From: Streptomyces radicis
GTDB taxonomy: Bacteria > Actinomycetota > Actinomycetes > Streptomycetales > Streptomycetaceae
Length of the DNA: 64,000 nucleotides
Reading direction: 5' to 3'
Assembly (NCBI RefSeq): GCF_003626575.1
Contig: NZ_RBDY01000029.1
Span: 1-64,000 of the forward strand
Shown: one piece after another, positions 8,313 to 16,851 of the stretch
Layout of the letters: each line of letters begins with the position of its first letter
How positions within the stretch are numbered: the stretch's first letter is position 1
Notes under the pieces: model-generated
The model's input: only the letters and a program-made list of their open reading frames with translations
Told to the model about the DNA's origin: nothing
The model's database searches: none
Made by a program: the position numbers and the translations under genes

Positions 8313-10277
8313 ATGCGGCCGTTCCGTTCCATGGGGACCCTGGTGGCGGCGCTCGCGCTGCTGGTGGCGCCCACGGTGTCCGCGGGCGCCGACACCTCGG
8401 GCGCCCCCGGCGCCTCCGACACCTCCGGCACCGCCACGGCGGCTCCCGAGGTCCTGCCCGCCCTTGCGGAGTGGACCGCGCGCCCCGGTGACACCCGGTT
8501 GACGCCCGACTCCCGCCTCGTCGTGCGGAACGACGCGTTGCGCGCCGACGCCGAGACGCTCGCCGACGACCTGGCCGACGCCACGGGCCTGCGGCTGCCC
8601 GTGGTGGAGGGTCGCCGCGCCGCGCGCGGTGACATCGTTCTCGCGCTCGACCGCTCCCGCGCGGCGGAACTCGGCGCCGAGGGCTACGAGTTGGTCGTGG
8701 ACGACGCGGTGCGCGTGACGGGCGGCACCGCCGACGGCGCTTTCTACGGCACGCGCACCGTGCTCCAGCTGCTCTCCGGCGGAACGTCCCTGCCCAGGGG
8801 CCGCACCGTGGACCTGCCCGCGTATCCGGAGCGCGGCGTGGGCGTGTGCGCGTGCTACATCCATGTCTCGATGGAGTGGTTCGAGCGCCTGATGCGGGAC
8901 ATGGCGCACCTGAAGCTGAACCAGCTCTGGATCGAGGCCAAGGTGGCGAGCGACGCGTACCCCGGCACCCGGTTCTGGGGGTACTACACCAAGGACGAGG
9001 TGCGCCAACTCTCCGCGCTCGCCCGCAAATACCACATCACGCTGGTGCCCGAGATCAACTCGCCAGGGCATATGGACCCCTATCTGGAGAACCACCCCGA
9101 GCTGCAACTCACCGATGTCGAAGGCGAACGCTCGCCCTCCCGCCTCGACATCACCGAGCCCGCCGCGTTCGACTTCTACACGGGCCTGGTTGACGAGGCG
9201 TTGACGGTATGGGACACGCCCTACTGGCACATGGGCGCGGACGAGTACATGCTCGGCTCGGAGTACGCGGCGTTCCCGCAGATCGAGGCGTACGCGCGGG
9301 AGCGGTTCGGGCCACGGGCCGTGCCGCAGGACGCCTTTGTCGACTTCGTCAACCAGGTGAACGAGCACGTCCGCGACGACGGCAGGACCCTGCGGATCTG
9401 GAACGACGGGCTGACGGGCGACCACACGATCCCGCTCGACGCGGACATCGACGTGGAGTTCTGGCTCGCCGAGCCCGACCAGCCGCCGTCCTCGCTGCTC
9501 GCCGAAGGTCACCGCGTGATGAACGCCGCCTACGCGCTCTACCTGGTGCGCGGCGGCTTCCACATGGACACCAGGGAGCTCTACGAGAGCGGCTGGACGC
9601 CGCTGCGCTTCGAGGGCGAGACGCTGCCGGAGCGGCACCCGGGCGTGACCGGCGCGAAGATCACGCTGTGGCCCGACTCGGCGGCGGCGGAGACGGAGAA
9701 CGAGGTGGAGGCCGCCGCGTTCCTGCCCCTGCGGTTCATCTCCCAGGCCACATGGGGTAGTTCGCGGCCGACGGACGACTATGACGCGTTCGTCGCGCTC
9801 GCCGAACGGATCGGCCACGCGCCCGGCTGGCCGAACGTGGACCGCCACCCGCTGCCGGACGGCTCCTACGCCCTGACGGTCCCCGGCACCGGCGAGCGGC
9901 TGACCACCACGGGGCCGGGGGCGGGCGCCGAGGCGGCCTTCGGCGCGGCGACGACCACGTGGGCCCTGACCGGAACGCCCGACGGCTACTACCGGCTCCG
10001 CCCCGTCGGCGCCGACGGCGCGTCCACCGATCTGTGCCTCGACGTGACGCGGGGGCGGCGCTACCTCGGCGCGCCGCTCGAGGTGGGGGCCGTGGTGAGT
10101 GTGGAGAGCTGCGCGGCGGGGGTCAGGACGCAGCGGTGGCAGGTCGTTCCCGATGAGGGTGGGGTGCGGCTGGTCAACGCGATCTCCCAGCTGGCGCTGG
10201 CCTTGGGGGACGGAGGGGTCGCCGTTCAGCAGGCGCCTGATGTCGTGCCGGGGGTGGTGTTGCGGGCGGAGTCGTGA
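8313..10277 (+). CDS. Secreted beta-N-acetylhexosaminidase (GH20) with beta-trefoil tail
   Basis: A 654-residue exported enzyme expected to remove terminal GlcNAc or GalNAc. Residues 1-25 are a Sec-type signal peptide. Residues 50-165 form the GH20b support domain. The TIM barrel follows, with EINSPGHM and the catalytic Asp310-Glu311 pair in HMGADEYML. The last 110 residues look like a ricin-type beta-trefoil, including LCLDV and a QRWQ motif, and probably bind sugar. It stands alone, divergent from the fucosidase, and ends just before the large palindrome. The GADE variant replaces the commoner GGDE but keeps both acids. Confidence 0.87.
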   Translation: MRPFRSMGTLVAALALLVAPTVSAGADTSGAPGASDTSGTATAAPEVLPALAEWTARPGDTRLTPDSRLVVRNDALRADAETLADDLADATGLRLPVVEGRRAARGDIVLALDRSRAAELGAEGYELVVDDAVRVTGGTADGAFYGTRTVLQLLSGGTSLPRGRTVDLPAYPERGVGVCACYIHVSMEWFERLMRDMAHLKLNQLWIEAKVASDAYPGTRFWGYYTKDEVRQLSALARKYHITLVPEINSPGHMDPYLENHPELQLTDVEGERSPSRLDITEPAAFDFYTGLVDEALTVWDTPYWHMGADEYMLGSEYAAFPQIEAYARERFGPRAVPQDAFVDFVNQVNEHVRDDGRTLRIWNDGLTGDHTIPLDADIDVEFWLAEPDQPPSSLLAEGHRVMNAAYALYLVRGGFHMDTRELYESGWTPLRFEGETLPERHPGVTGAKITLWPDSAAAETENEVEAAAFLPLRFISQATWGSSRPTDDYDAFVALAERIGHAPGWPNVDRHPLPDGSYALTVPGTGERLTTTGPGAGAEAAFGAATTTWALTGTPDGYYRLRPVGADGASTDLCLDVTRGRRYLGAPLEVGAVVSVESCAAGVRTQRWQVVPDEGGVRLVNAISQLALALGDGGVAVQQAPDVVPGVVLRAES

Positions 10278-10307
10278 GGCGGGGGCGGCGGGGTCGGGGC
10301 GGGGGTG

Positions 10308-11038
10308 GTCGGGGCGGGGGCGGCTACGGGCTGGACGTCCTCCCGTTCGCCGTCCGCCGACCTCTGCTTTCGTGGTGGGTGCGGGTCAGTGATGGCACCT
10401 ACGGGAGGGGGGGCGTCGGGTGACCGGCCGTCCCTGTCACCGGTCGGTCTCGTTGTGAGCCGGGACCGTTCGCCGAACGGGCGCGGCCGCGAAGGGTTTG
10501 CGGGCGGCCGTTGTCCCGGTGGTCGGTTGCGGTGGCGCGCACCCTTCGGGCCTGCCCTGGCCGCCCGAAGCGTTTTCATTCCTGATGTCCGTTGAGCTTA
10601 TGTAGCAGGCCGGTGCTTATCTGCGGCTTATGCCGGGGCGGGTGGTCTTTTGAAACGGCGCACACTTTGTGTTGAACAGAACGTGCCGCGTTTCAGCAGA
10701 GACCCCGACCTCGGATAAGCGGCGGATAAAGAACCGGCCCGCTACCTGAGCTCAACGTGCGCGCGGTGAACGACGAGAGCGGCGGCCAGGGCAGGCCCGA
10801 AGGGTGCGCGCCACCTCAGCAGACCACCGGGAAAACGGCCGCCAAGTACCGTAAGCGGCCGCGCCCGTTCGGCGTACGGTCCAGGCCAGCGACGAGACCG
10901 ACCGTTTACCGGGACGGCCGGTCACCCGACGCCCCCTCCCCCGTAGGTGCCAGCCCTGACCCGCACCCAAAACGAAAGCAGCACCCGGCCGACGGCGAAC
11001 GGGAGGACGTCCAGCCCGTAGCCGCCCCGGCCGAGCCA
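10308..11038. repeat. About 730-bp imperfect palindrome (two inverted arms of about 345-365 bp)
   Basis: The 770 bp between the hexosaminidase stop and the methyltransferase stop are almost entirely one inverted repeat centred near 10673. Anchors: GGCTACGGGCTGG at 10322 pairs with its complement ending at 11023, and GTTGAGCT at 10591 pairs with AGCTCAAC ending at 10756. Several blocks of 20-35 bp are identical, and overall arm identity is roughly 80% by eye. The central 20-40 bp are unpaired. No ORF in it looks real. It could be a fossil inverted duplication, a MITE-like element, a long structured RNA or a two-way terminator. I cannot tell which. Confidence 0.85.
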
Positions 11039-11047
11039 GCGCAGCGG

Positions 11048-11896
11048 CTACGGCTTGCGCGCCACCGCCCCATACATCGCGATGTCCGAGTCCGCGATGT
11101 GCGCGATCTCGGCCGGGTCGCGGCGCCACTTGTGCATCTGGACCACGCCGGGCTCCTCCAACTCCAGGCCGTCGAAGAAGCGTTCGGCCTCGGCCTTGGT
11201 GCGCCACTTCAGCGGCTCGCCGTGGTCGGCGTAGTTCTGGGCGACCTTGGCCAGCGCCTCGGGCGCGAATTCGTCGGTGGCGATCGTGAGGGCCACCCAG
11301 CTGCCCGAAGGCAGCACGTCGACCAGGCGCTTGACCACGCGGAGCGCCTCGTCCTCGTCGAGGATGAAGTGGACCACCGAGATCACCGTGAGCGCGGTGG
11401 GCTGGGTGAGGTCGAGGGTCTCGAGCAGCTCGCGGGAGTTGAGGATCTTCTCCGGGTCCCGCATGTCCGCCTCGAGGTAGCTCGTCCTCCCCTCGCGGCT
11501 GCCCTTCATCAACGCGCGGGCGTGCGAGAGCACGATGGGGTCGTTGTCGCAGTAGACGACCCGCGTCTCGGGGGCTATCTCCTGCACGACCTCGTGGAGG
11601 TTGGGTGAGGTGGGGATGCCGGTGCCGATGTCGAGGAACTGGCGCATGCCCTTCTCGGCGGCGAGGTACCGCGCCGACCTGTGCATGAACGTCCGTGCCT
11701 CGCGCATGTGCGTCGAGAGCGCGGGCCATGCCCTCAGCGACGCGTCGCCCACCTCACGGTCGACGTCGTAGTTGTCCTTGCCGCCGAGGATGTAGTCGTA
11801 GACCCGCGCGCCATGGGCCTGGTGGGTGCGCAGGCGGGCCGGCGCCATGTCACTGCGCAGGTCCTGAGATTCGGCTTCGCCGTTCGCCTCGGCCAC
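11048..11896 (-). CDS. SAM-dependent methyltransferase, DUF574 family
   Basis: A 282-residue protein of the actinobacterial DUF574 (S-adenosyl methyltransferase) family. It shows the family opening RVYDYILGGKDNYDVDRE, the SAM-binding FLDIGTGIPTSPN (motif I) and VVYCDNDPIV (motif II), and HFILDEDEALRVV near motif IV. The family is very abundant in Streptomyces, often beside regulatory genes, and its substrates are mostly unknown. The stop lies about 10 bp from the palindrome. The gene is divergent from the 12.2-15.4 kb pair. Confidence 0.9.
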   Translation of the reverse strand: MAEANGEAESQDLRSDMAPARLRTHQAHGARVYDYILGGKDNYDVDREVGDASLRAWPALSTHMREARTFMHRSARYLAAEKGMRQFLDIGTGIPTSPNLHEVVQEIAPETRVVYCDNDPIVLSHARALMKGSREGRTSYLEADMRDPEKILNSRELLETLDLTQPTALTVISVVHFILDEDEALRVVKRLVDVLPSGSWVALTIATDEFAPEALAKVAQNYADHGEPLKWRTKAEAERFFDGLELEEPGVVQMHKWRRDPAEIAHIADSDIAMYGAVARKP

Positions 11897-12210
11897 GGTC
11901 TCTCCCGCTGTGCTCGGTGGTACTGGTGCGTCAACATGCTAGATCCACTTGACCGTTGAGTATGCACCGTCGACGCCGGATTGTTGCATTGGGCACCCAC
12001 ATGAGGAGGGGCGAATCATGTCTCGCCGCGACGCCCCGGTCACCGGCCGTTTCCCGCCCCGGAGTTGAGGGGCCGTGGTGGCCATCCGCTACGCTTCGGG
12101 CTTCCCGGACTGCCGGATCCCCCACGCGCCCTGTCACCGGCTCGCGTCCGCGCGCGGGGGGTCGATCCGGCGCCGGCGGCCGGTTCCCGCCCCAGCATCG
12201 GAGTACATCT
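11897..12210. other. 314-bp divergent intergenic region
   Basis: The region between the methyltransferase start and the 717-aa gene start. It holds a possible 16-codon ORF (12018-12068), listed separately. No clear sigma-70 promoter or longer palindrome stands out. The right half is very GC-rich and has a few short GC inverted repeats that could form a leader structure. Confidence 0.5.
12018..12068 (+). CDS. Possible 16-aa leader peptide upstream of the ART-like gene
   Basis: ATG at 12018 is preceded by GAGGAGGGG at 7-nt spacing, the best ribosome site in this stretch. It opens a 16-residue frame (MSRRDAPVTGRFPPRS) ending in TGA, 142 bp before the next gene's start. It might be a translated leader controlling the downstream pair, or a chance ORF. 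It has no run of one amino acid that would suggest classical attenuation. Confidence 0.25.
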   Translation: MSRRDAPVTGRFPPRS

Positions 12211-14364
12211 GTGAGTCGTCGGACCACCGCCCGCCCGAGCCAGGTCGGCAAGGCGCGCGGGCGCGACGCGTCCCCACCCGAGCACCCCGTTCCCCGGCCG
12301 CCCGCGCTGCTCACCGAGGAGCGGGACGGCCTCGTGCTGCTGCACACCCGGGGTGACGACACGTTCGGCGCGGCCGACGTCGCCGACCTGGCCAGGATCC
12401 CCGGCGAAGCGGCGGTCACCGTGCTCGTCTCGCCGCGCGCCACCGCGGCCGAAGGGCTGTGGGGCCACCTCGGCGCGGTGCTCGACTCGCTGGGCCAACG
12501 GGGCGTGCGGGCCGTGCGGTTGGCCATGTCCGACACGGGCGCCGACCTGCCCGACCGGCCGCCGGTGGCGCGCTGGATCGCCGACGCGTGGCGGGTCGAG
12601 GTCACCGCGCCCGTCGGCAGCCTGCTCGCCGTGCCCGGTGGCGCGCTGTTCTCGTGCGGCGAACGGGCGGGCTGGCGGCGTTTCGCCCCCGGCGCCGAGC
12701 CGGTCGAGCTCGGCCCTCGCCTGCCGGTGCCGCCGTGGGGCGAGGCGCTCGGCGCGGTGCCCGCGGCCACGCCTGGCGGCAGCCTGGTCGAGCACCTGCC
12801 CGCCGGGCTGCTGGTCAGGGCCGCGGACTCGGAGGCCGTGCGCCCGGAGAGCCTGAGCCTGTCCCTGCCGGTCGACCCCGCGGGCCCCGCCCTGGTGGTG
12901 GGCGTGCCTGGCGGCGACGAGGTGCCGGTGGATGACGTGCTCGCGGTGTTCGGGGCGCTCCCCGACGAGGTCGCCCCGACCGTGCGGCTGGTCCCCGGCG
13001 GGCCGTGGGACGTGCTCGCCATCGGCCAGGCGGTCGCCGACGCGCGCGGCCATGACGTCGTGGTGCTCAGCGGCGTTCCGGTGCTGCGGCCAGGGCGCGA
13101 CGGGGTGGTGGCCGCCCCGCTCGGCGCGGACGGGCTGCCGCGGTGGCAGCCGTTCGTGGGCGCGGTCGCGTGCCACCCGGCGCCCAAGAGGTCCCAGGCG
13201 GTCCCGCCGCGTCCGCTCGACCTGGCCACGCCGCTCCCGGGCCGTGAGGTGGGCGAGCACGGCGACATCCCGCTGTCCGAACGCTGGGTCGCCAGCGTCA
13301 CCAGGGCGGGCCTGTGGGTCCGCACCGCCAAGGGCGCGCGGCCGCTGACGACGCTCGAGCCGATCGCCCCCGAGGGGCCCGCGATCGAGGTGGGCAGGCC
13401 GGGGCAGAAGCTGGACGCGTCGGTGTGGCCGCTGCTCGGCCAGCTCCTGGGCGAGCTGCCGCAGGACGTCCGCCGCCGCGCGGCCCTGCTGGTGCACGGG
13501 ACCCCGCGGAACGGCGAGACGGAGCCGCGCCGCCTGGCCGCCGAACACGGTTTGCGTTCGCTGCACTTCGGCGCGAAGGGCCGCAGGGCCGCGGTCGGCG
13601 TGGCCCGCACCACGCCCGCCGCTCCCGAGGGCGGGGCCGCCGCAGCGCCGGGGGGCGAGGCGGAGCGGGTGGCGTTCCGCGCGTTCGCCGATGGCGCCTG
13701 GCGGCGGCACCGGGCCGCGGTCGAGCCGGTGCTCGCCGGGATGCAGGCGCTCACCGGCGAGGAGCGCGAGGCGGCGCGCGCCGAGCTGATCGCGCTGCGG
13801 CTCTATCTGCACGCGGCGGACGAGCCGTTCGACCATGCGACGCTCGCGGGCGCCCTGCGCTCAGGGGCGGGCGACGAGGCGCTGCGGGCGTATGCCGCGT
13901 GCGTGTCCAGGGGGCTCGAACGCCTGCCCGCGCACCAGGGGCTCGTCCTGCGCGCCGGGGCGGCCGGGGGCGCGCTCGCGCCGGGGGCCACGGTGGCCGA
14001 CGCGGCGCCGGTGAGCGGCCTCGCGGCGGGCGATCCGCCCGCGCCAGGCGGGGACCGCCTCGCCCTGTGGTCCGTCTCGGGCCGTAGCGTGGCGCCGCTG
14101 CTCGACGGCGGGGGCGCCGAGGTGGTGTTCGCGCCGCGAACGGCGTTCCGCGTGCTCGAGGTTCGCGACGTGGACGGCATGACCCTGACCCTCGCGCGCG
14201 AGGAGAGCGAGGAGAGCGAGGGGGCCGACGCGACCGACGACGCCGTGCTGGCCCGCCTTGACAAGGCGATCGGCCGCCTGCCCGGGGCCGCGCAGGACGC
14301 GTCATGGCCCGCGCGCTGCACGGGCCCGCTGGCCCCCGCCGCCGACGAAACGGAGACCCGATGA
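12211..14364 (+). CDS. Large protein of unknown function with possible C-terminal ART-like domain
   Basis: A 717-residue soluble protein I do not recognise as a whole. The start is GTG at 12211 with CGGAG seven bases upstream; the longer frame to 11956 has no better site. The first 400 residues seem to hold two alternating beta/alpha blocks, each with a VVLSG or SLLAVPGG-like strand and a PRWQPF or WRRFAP-like end. From about 577 the pattern GLVLRAG (Arg581), then LWSVSGRS (Ser621/623), then AEVVFAPRTAFRVLEV (Glu637) resembles the R-S-E core of the ADP-ribosyltransferase exoenzyme fold, but the first Glu of an ExE pair is missing. There is no signal peptide. It is coupled by ATGA to the next gene. 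The ART reading is an inference. Confidence 0.7.
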   Translation: MSRRTTARPSQVGKARGRDASPPEHPVPRPPALLTEERDGLVLLHTRGDDTFGAADVADLARIPGEAAVTVLVSPRATAAEGLWGHLGAVLDSLGQRGVRAVRLAMSDTGADLPDRPPVARWIADAWRVEVTAPVGSLLAVPGGALFSCGERAGWRRFAPGAEPVELGPRLPVPPWGEALGAVPAATPGGSLVEHLPAGLLVRAADSEAVRPESLSLSLPVDPAGPALVVGVPGGDEVPVDDVLAVFGALPDEVAPTVRLVPGGPWDVLAIGQAVADARGHDVVVLSGVPVLRPGRDGVVAAPLGADGLPRWQPFVGAVACHPAPKRSQAVPPRPLDLATPLPGREVGEHGDIPLSERWVASVTRAGLWVRTAKGARPLTTLEPIAPEGPAIEVGRPGQKLDASVWPLLGQLLGELPQDVRRRAALLVHGTPRNGETEPRRLAAEHGLRSLHFGAKGRRAAVGVARTTPAAPEGGAAAAPGGEAERVAFRAFADGAWRRHRAAVEPVLAGMQALTGEEREAARAELIALRLYLHAADEPFDHATLAGALRSGAGDEALRAYAACVSRGLERLPAHQGLVLRAGAAGGALAPGATVADAAPVSGLAAGDPPAPGGDRLALWSVSGRSVAPLLDGGGAEVVFAPRTAFRVLEVRDVDGMTLTLAREESEESEGADATDDAVLARLDKAIGRLPGAAQDASWPARCTGPLAPAADETETR

Positions 14365-15377
14365 CCCAGCAGGACAACGGCATACCCGGGCCGCTCGAGG
14401 TCCGCCGGGCCGTCACGCTCCCGGCCGCCGACCCCACCGCGGCGTGGGCGGCGCTCGTTCCCGGCGGCGCGGCGGCCACCGCGGCGACGGCGGCGGTGCC
14501 CGTCGTCGCCGAGCCCGAGTCCGGGCCTGAGTCCAAGCCCAAGTCCAAGTCCGAGTCCGCGGCGGGCGGCGGACGGCGCGGGAAGGGGCTGTTGATCGCC
14601 GCGGCGATCGCGGGGGTGGCGCTGCTGAGCAGCCCGTTGCTGTTCATCGGCGGCGACGACGGGGAGGCACGGGCGTCGGGCGCGAGCCCGCGCCCGACGG
14701 CGGAGGCGGCCCCGACCGAGGAGGCGGCGGACGAGAGCGAGGCGCCGGCCGAGCCGACCCCCGCCGAGAGCGCGGAGCCGACCGATGAGCCGGTCGAGCC
14801 GTCCACGCCGCCCGAGACCGAGGCGCCGCCCGAGACTCCGGCGGAGGCGGAGGCGGAGGCCCCGGCCGAGGACGCGGACGAGGGTCGGCCCGACGGGCCC
14901 GGCAGGGGCGACTGGGGGCGCCCCGGCGGCCAGTCGCCCGACGGCGAGGACCTCACCGACTCCTCGGGGGTCGTGCTCTACCACGTGGGAACGGGGCGCT
15001 GCGCCGGGTCAGGGGGGAACGGCGGGCCCGCCCTCGTCGAGTGCGGTGGCTCGTCGTTCGGCGCGATGCTGTGGGACCTGACGGTGCGCCAGCGGGACGC
15101 GGGGCCCGGCGGGGCCGAGTTGTTCACGCTCGCGGGCACGGGCGGCGGGTCCTGCCTCGAGCCCGCGGGTGGCCAGGTCGGGGCGGGGCCGTGCCACGCG
15201 TCGGGTGGCCAGCTGTGGTGGCTGGACGAGCAGGGCGGTGGCGGCAGCCGGATCCGGAACAGCGGCGGCGACCAGTGCCTCGGCGGCGAGGGCGACCGGC
15301 TGACGGTCGTGCCGTGCGGATCGGGGAACGACCTCTGGGCCCTCGCTGGCCTCGGCGGTGGCGACGGCCGCCGCTGA
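14361..15377 (+). CDS. Membrane-anchored extracellular beta-trefoil (ricin-like) protein
   Basis: A 338-residue single-span membrane protein. A cytoplasmic N-terminus of about 75 residues includes a Ser/Lys/Pro/Glu repeat (PESKPKSKSES). A membrane helix follows (GLLIAAAIAGVALLSSPLLF, about 76-95). Then comes a Pro/Glu/Ala-rich stalk of about 100 residues and a C-terminal ricin-like domain of about 140 residues with three CxG/W repeats (GRCAG, SCLEPAG with QLWW, QCLGG with DLWAL). It starts at ATG in an ATGA overlap, so it is co-translated with the ART-like protein and may be its membrane partner. It probably binds glycans at the surface; the ligand is unknown. Confidence 0.75.
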   Translation: MTQQDNGIPGPLEVRRAVTLPAADPTAAWAALVPGGAAATAATAAVPVVAEPESGPESKPKSKSESAAGGGRRGKGLLIAAAIAGVALLSSPLLFIGGDDGEARASGASPRPTAEAAPTEEAADESEAPAEPTPAESAEPTDEPVEPSTPPETEAPPETPAEAEAEAPAEDADEGRPDGPGRGDWGRPGGQSPDGEDLTDSSGVVLYHVGTGRCAGSGGNGGPALVECGGSSFGAMLWDLTVRQRDAGPGGAELFTLAGTGGGSCLEPAGGQVGAGPCHASGGQLWWLDEQGGGGSRIRNSGGDQCLGGEGDRLTVVPCGSGNDLWALAGLGGGDGRR

Positions 15378-15403
15378 GGCGCCCCGATGTGGCGCGGACG
15401 GTG

Positions 15404-16696
15404 TCAAGAGCCCTGCGGGGCCCGCTCGTTCGCGGAGAGTGGCCCGTCAGTGCCTCTACGGTCGGCGCCTCTGCGGCTCGTGGCGCCGCGGGCCAGCGCG
15501 GCGAGTTGACGGCCGAACGCGTCGGCGAGGAGGCGCGCGTGGTGCGCCTCCGTGTGGGTGGCCACGGTGAGGGTGGCGGTCCTGGCGTACTGCACGAGGG
15601 CGAACCCGGTGGTGGCGGGCGGGGGCAGGGGCGGCATCGCCACGAGGCGCCGCAGCGTCGCGGTGCCGAGCGTCCTGGGAACGGGCTCGACGGCCAGGAC
15701 CATGCAGTCGACGGGCGTGTAGGCCGGGGCCGTGCCCCGGTGGGCCACCCGGCGCAGGGCCCATGAGCCGAGCAGCGCCGAGGCGTTGAGCAGGTGCGCC
15801 GCCACGTCCCAGCGGGGGACGGTCAGGGAGTGGTCGACCAGGCCGTGGCACGCGGCCAGGCGCGTGGCGGGCGCGCCGGGGGCCGTGGGCAGCGGGACGC
15901 GGGTGGCGGTGACCAGGTTGCCCAGGCGGTGGGCCGTCGCGCGGGTGCGCAGATCCATCGAGACCAGGGCGTGCACGGGCGCGCCCGCGCCTGGGAAGAC
16001 GTCGGCCACCGCTCCCCCGACGGCGGCCAGGACCATGTCGTAGAACGGGACGCGCCCGTGGGCCGTGCGGCGGGCGGCCAGGACGTGGCGGAACGGGATC
16101 TCGGCGCACGCGACGGCCGGGCGCGGCGGCGTTCCCGAGGGCTCCCACAGCGCGTGTCCCGAGCGTGTGAGGCCGATGGCGCGGTCGGCCGCGGCCCGTG
16201 GGCCGGTGCGCCCCGCCGGGACGTCGGGGGCGGGGGCGTTCGGGGGGCCGTCGAGGAAGTGGTTGAGCAGGATGTCGAGCGAGCGGCCGTCGATGAGGGC
16301 GTGCTGGGCCACGAGGATCAGGGCGAAGCCGTCGTCTCCGCAGGGCGCGGACAGGACGCGCCACGGTGGCCTGCCCGGCGGCAGGGGACGGGTCATCAGG
16401 GGCAGGAACGCGTCCGCCGGGTCGTCGATCGGGCCCGTCTCGACGACGTGCTCCGCGGCGTCGAAGCCGGGGCGCGGCTCCCACGTGTGGCGGCGCAGCG
16501 CGCGGGGCGGGCCCGGCTCGGTGAGCACGAGGCCGAGCCTGGGCAGGGCGCCCCACCGTTCGGAGATCCTGCGGCGCAGGGCCGCGAGGTCGGGGCGTGG
16601 TCCCGAGAAGAGCGCCGCGGCGCCGATGGTCTCGGGAGTGCCCCGGTGGCCGAGCAGGAGTTCGTCGACGGCCGAAAGACGCGTGCGCGCGGTCAT
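15404..16696 (-). CDS. WS/DGAT-like acyltransferase (condensation fold)
   Basis: A 430-residue protein resembling wax ester synthase/diacylglycerol acyltransferases. It opens LSAVDELLLG, and the active-site motif is QHALIDGRS, with His132, Asp136 and Gly137 matching the family HHxxxDG except that the first His is Gln. Later GNLVTATRVPLP corresponds to the structural motif around residue 270. Such enzymes join an acyl-CoA to an alcohol or amine. The gene lies beside two sphingoid-type genes, so an N- or O-acyl transfer to a long-chain amino alcohol is possible. It is divergent from the SDR, with a 155-bp gap. Confidence 0.75.
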   Translation of the reverse strand: MTARTRLSAVDELLLGHRGTPETIGAAALFSGPRPDLAALRRRISERWGALPRLGLVLTEPGPPRALRRHTWEPRPGFDAAEHVVETGPIDDPADAFLPLMTRPLPPGRPPWRVLSAPCGDDGFALILVAQHALIDGRSLDILLNHFLDGPPNAPAPDVPAGRTGPRAAADRAIGLTRSGHALWEPSGTPPRPAVACAEIPFRHVLAARRTAHGRVPFYDMVLAAVGGAVADVFPGAGAPVHALVSMDLRTRATAHRLGNLVTATRVPLPTAPGAPATRLAACHGLVDHSLTVPRWDVAAHLLNASALLGSWALRRVAHRGTAPAYTPVDCMVLAVEPVPRTLGTATLRRLVAMPPLPPPATTGFALVQYARTATLTVATHTEAHHARLLADAFGRQLAALARGATSRRGADRRGTDGPLSANERAPQGS

Positions 16697-16851
16697 GGTG
16701 CCTCGCTCGAATTCATGGCGGGGATGGTAACGGGCGGGTGGCCTTTTCCCCGGCTCCTCGCCCGGTCATTCCCCGGCGGTGCGCCAGGGGCGGGCAAGCC
16801 GTGGGCGTGCGATAAAGGGTTTCCGTGTTTCCCCGAGGAAAGGCCGATGGT

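Noticed and set aside
8208..9848. Long open frame opposite the hexosaminidase gene
   Set aside because: Its translation is Arg/Gly/His-rich without domains. It exists because high third-position GC in the real gene removes stops on the other strand. The same applies to long antisense frames at 124-1485, 12040-13836, 2968-4689, 24012-25502, 55816-58302 and 62337-63845.
10308..11038. Palindrome as a linear-replicon telomere
   Set aside because: Streptomyces telomeres carry many short, closely packed palindromes with characteristic loops at a chromosome end. This is one long interior inverted repeat with intact genes on both sides.
10308..11038. Palindrome as an insertion sequence
   Set aside because: No transposase frame, no target-site duplication that I can see, and less than 40 bp of unique sequence between the arms.
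10752..11729. Leftward frame running from the methyltransferase into the palindrome
   Set aside because: Inside the methyltransferase it is out of frame with the conserved SAM motifs, and its remainder is just the repeat sequence read as Arg/Gly-rich protein.
16825..16851. GTG at 16825 as the SDR start
   Set aside because: It lacks a ribosome site and would place GAGGAAAGG inside the coding sequence. GTG 16852 has that site at ideal spacing.
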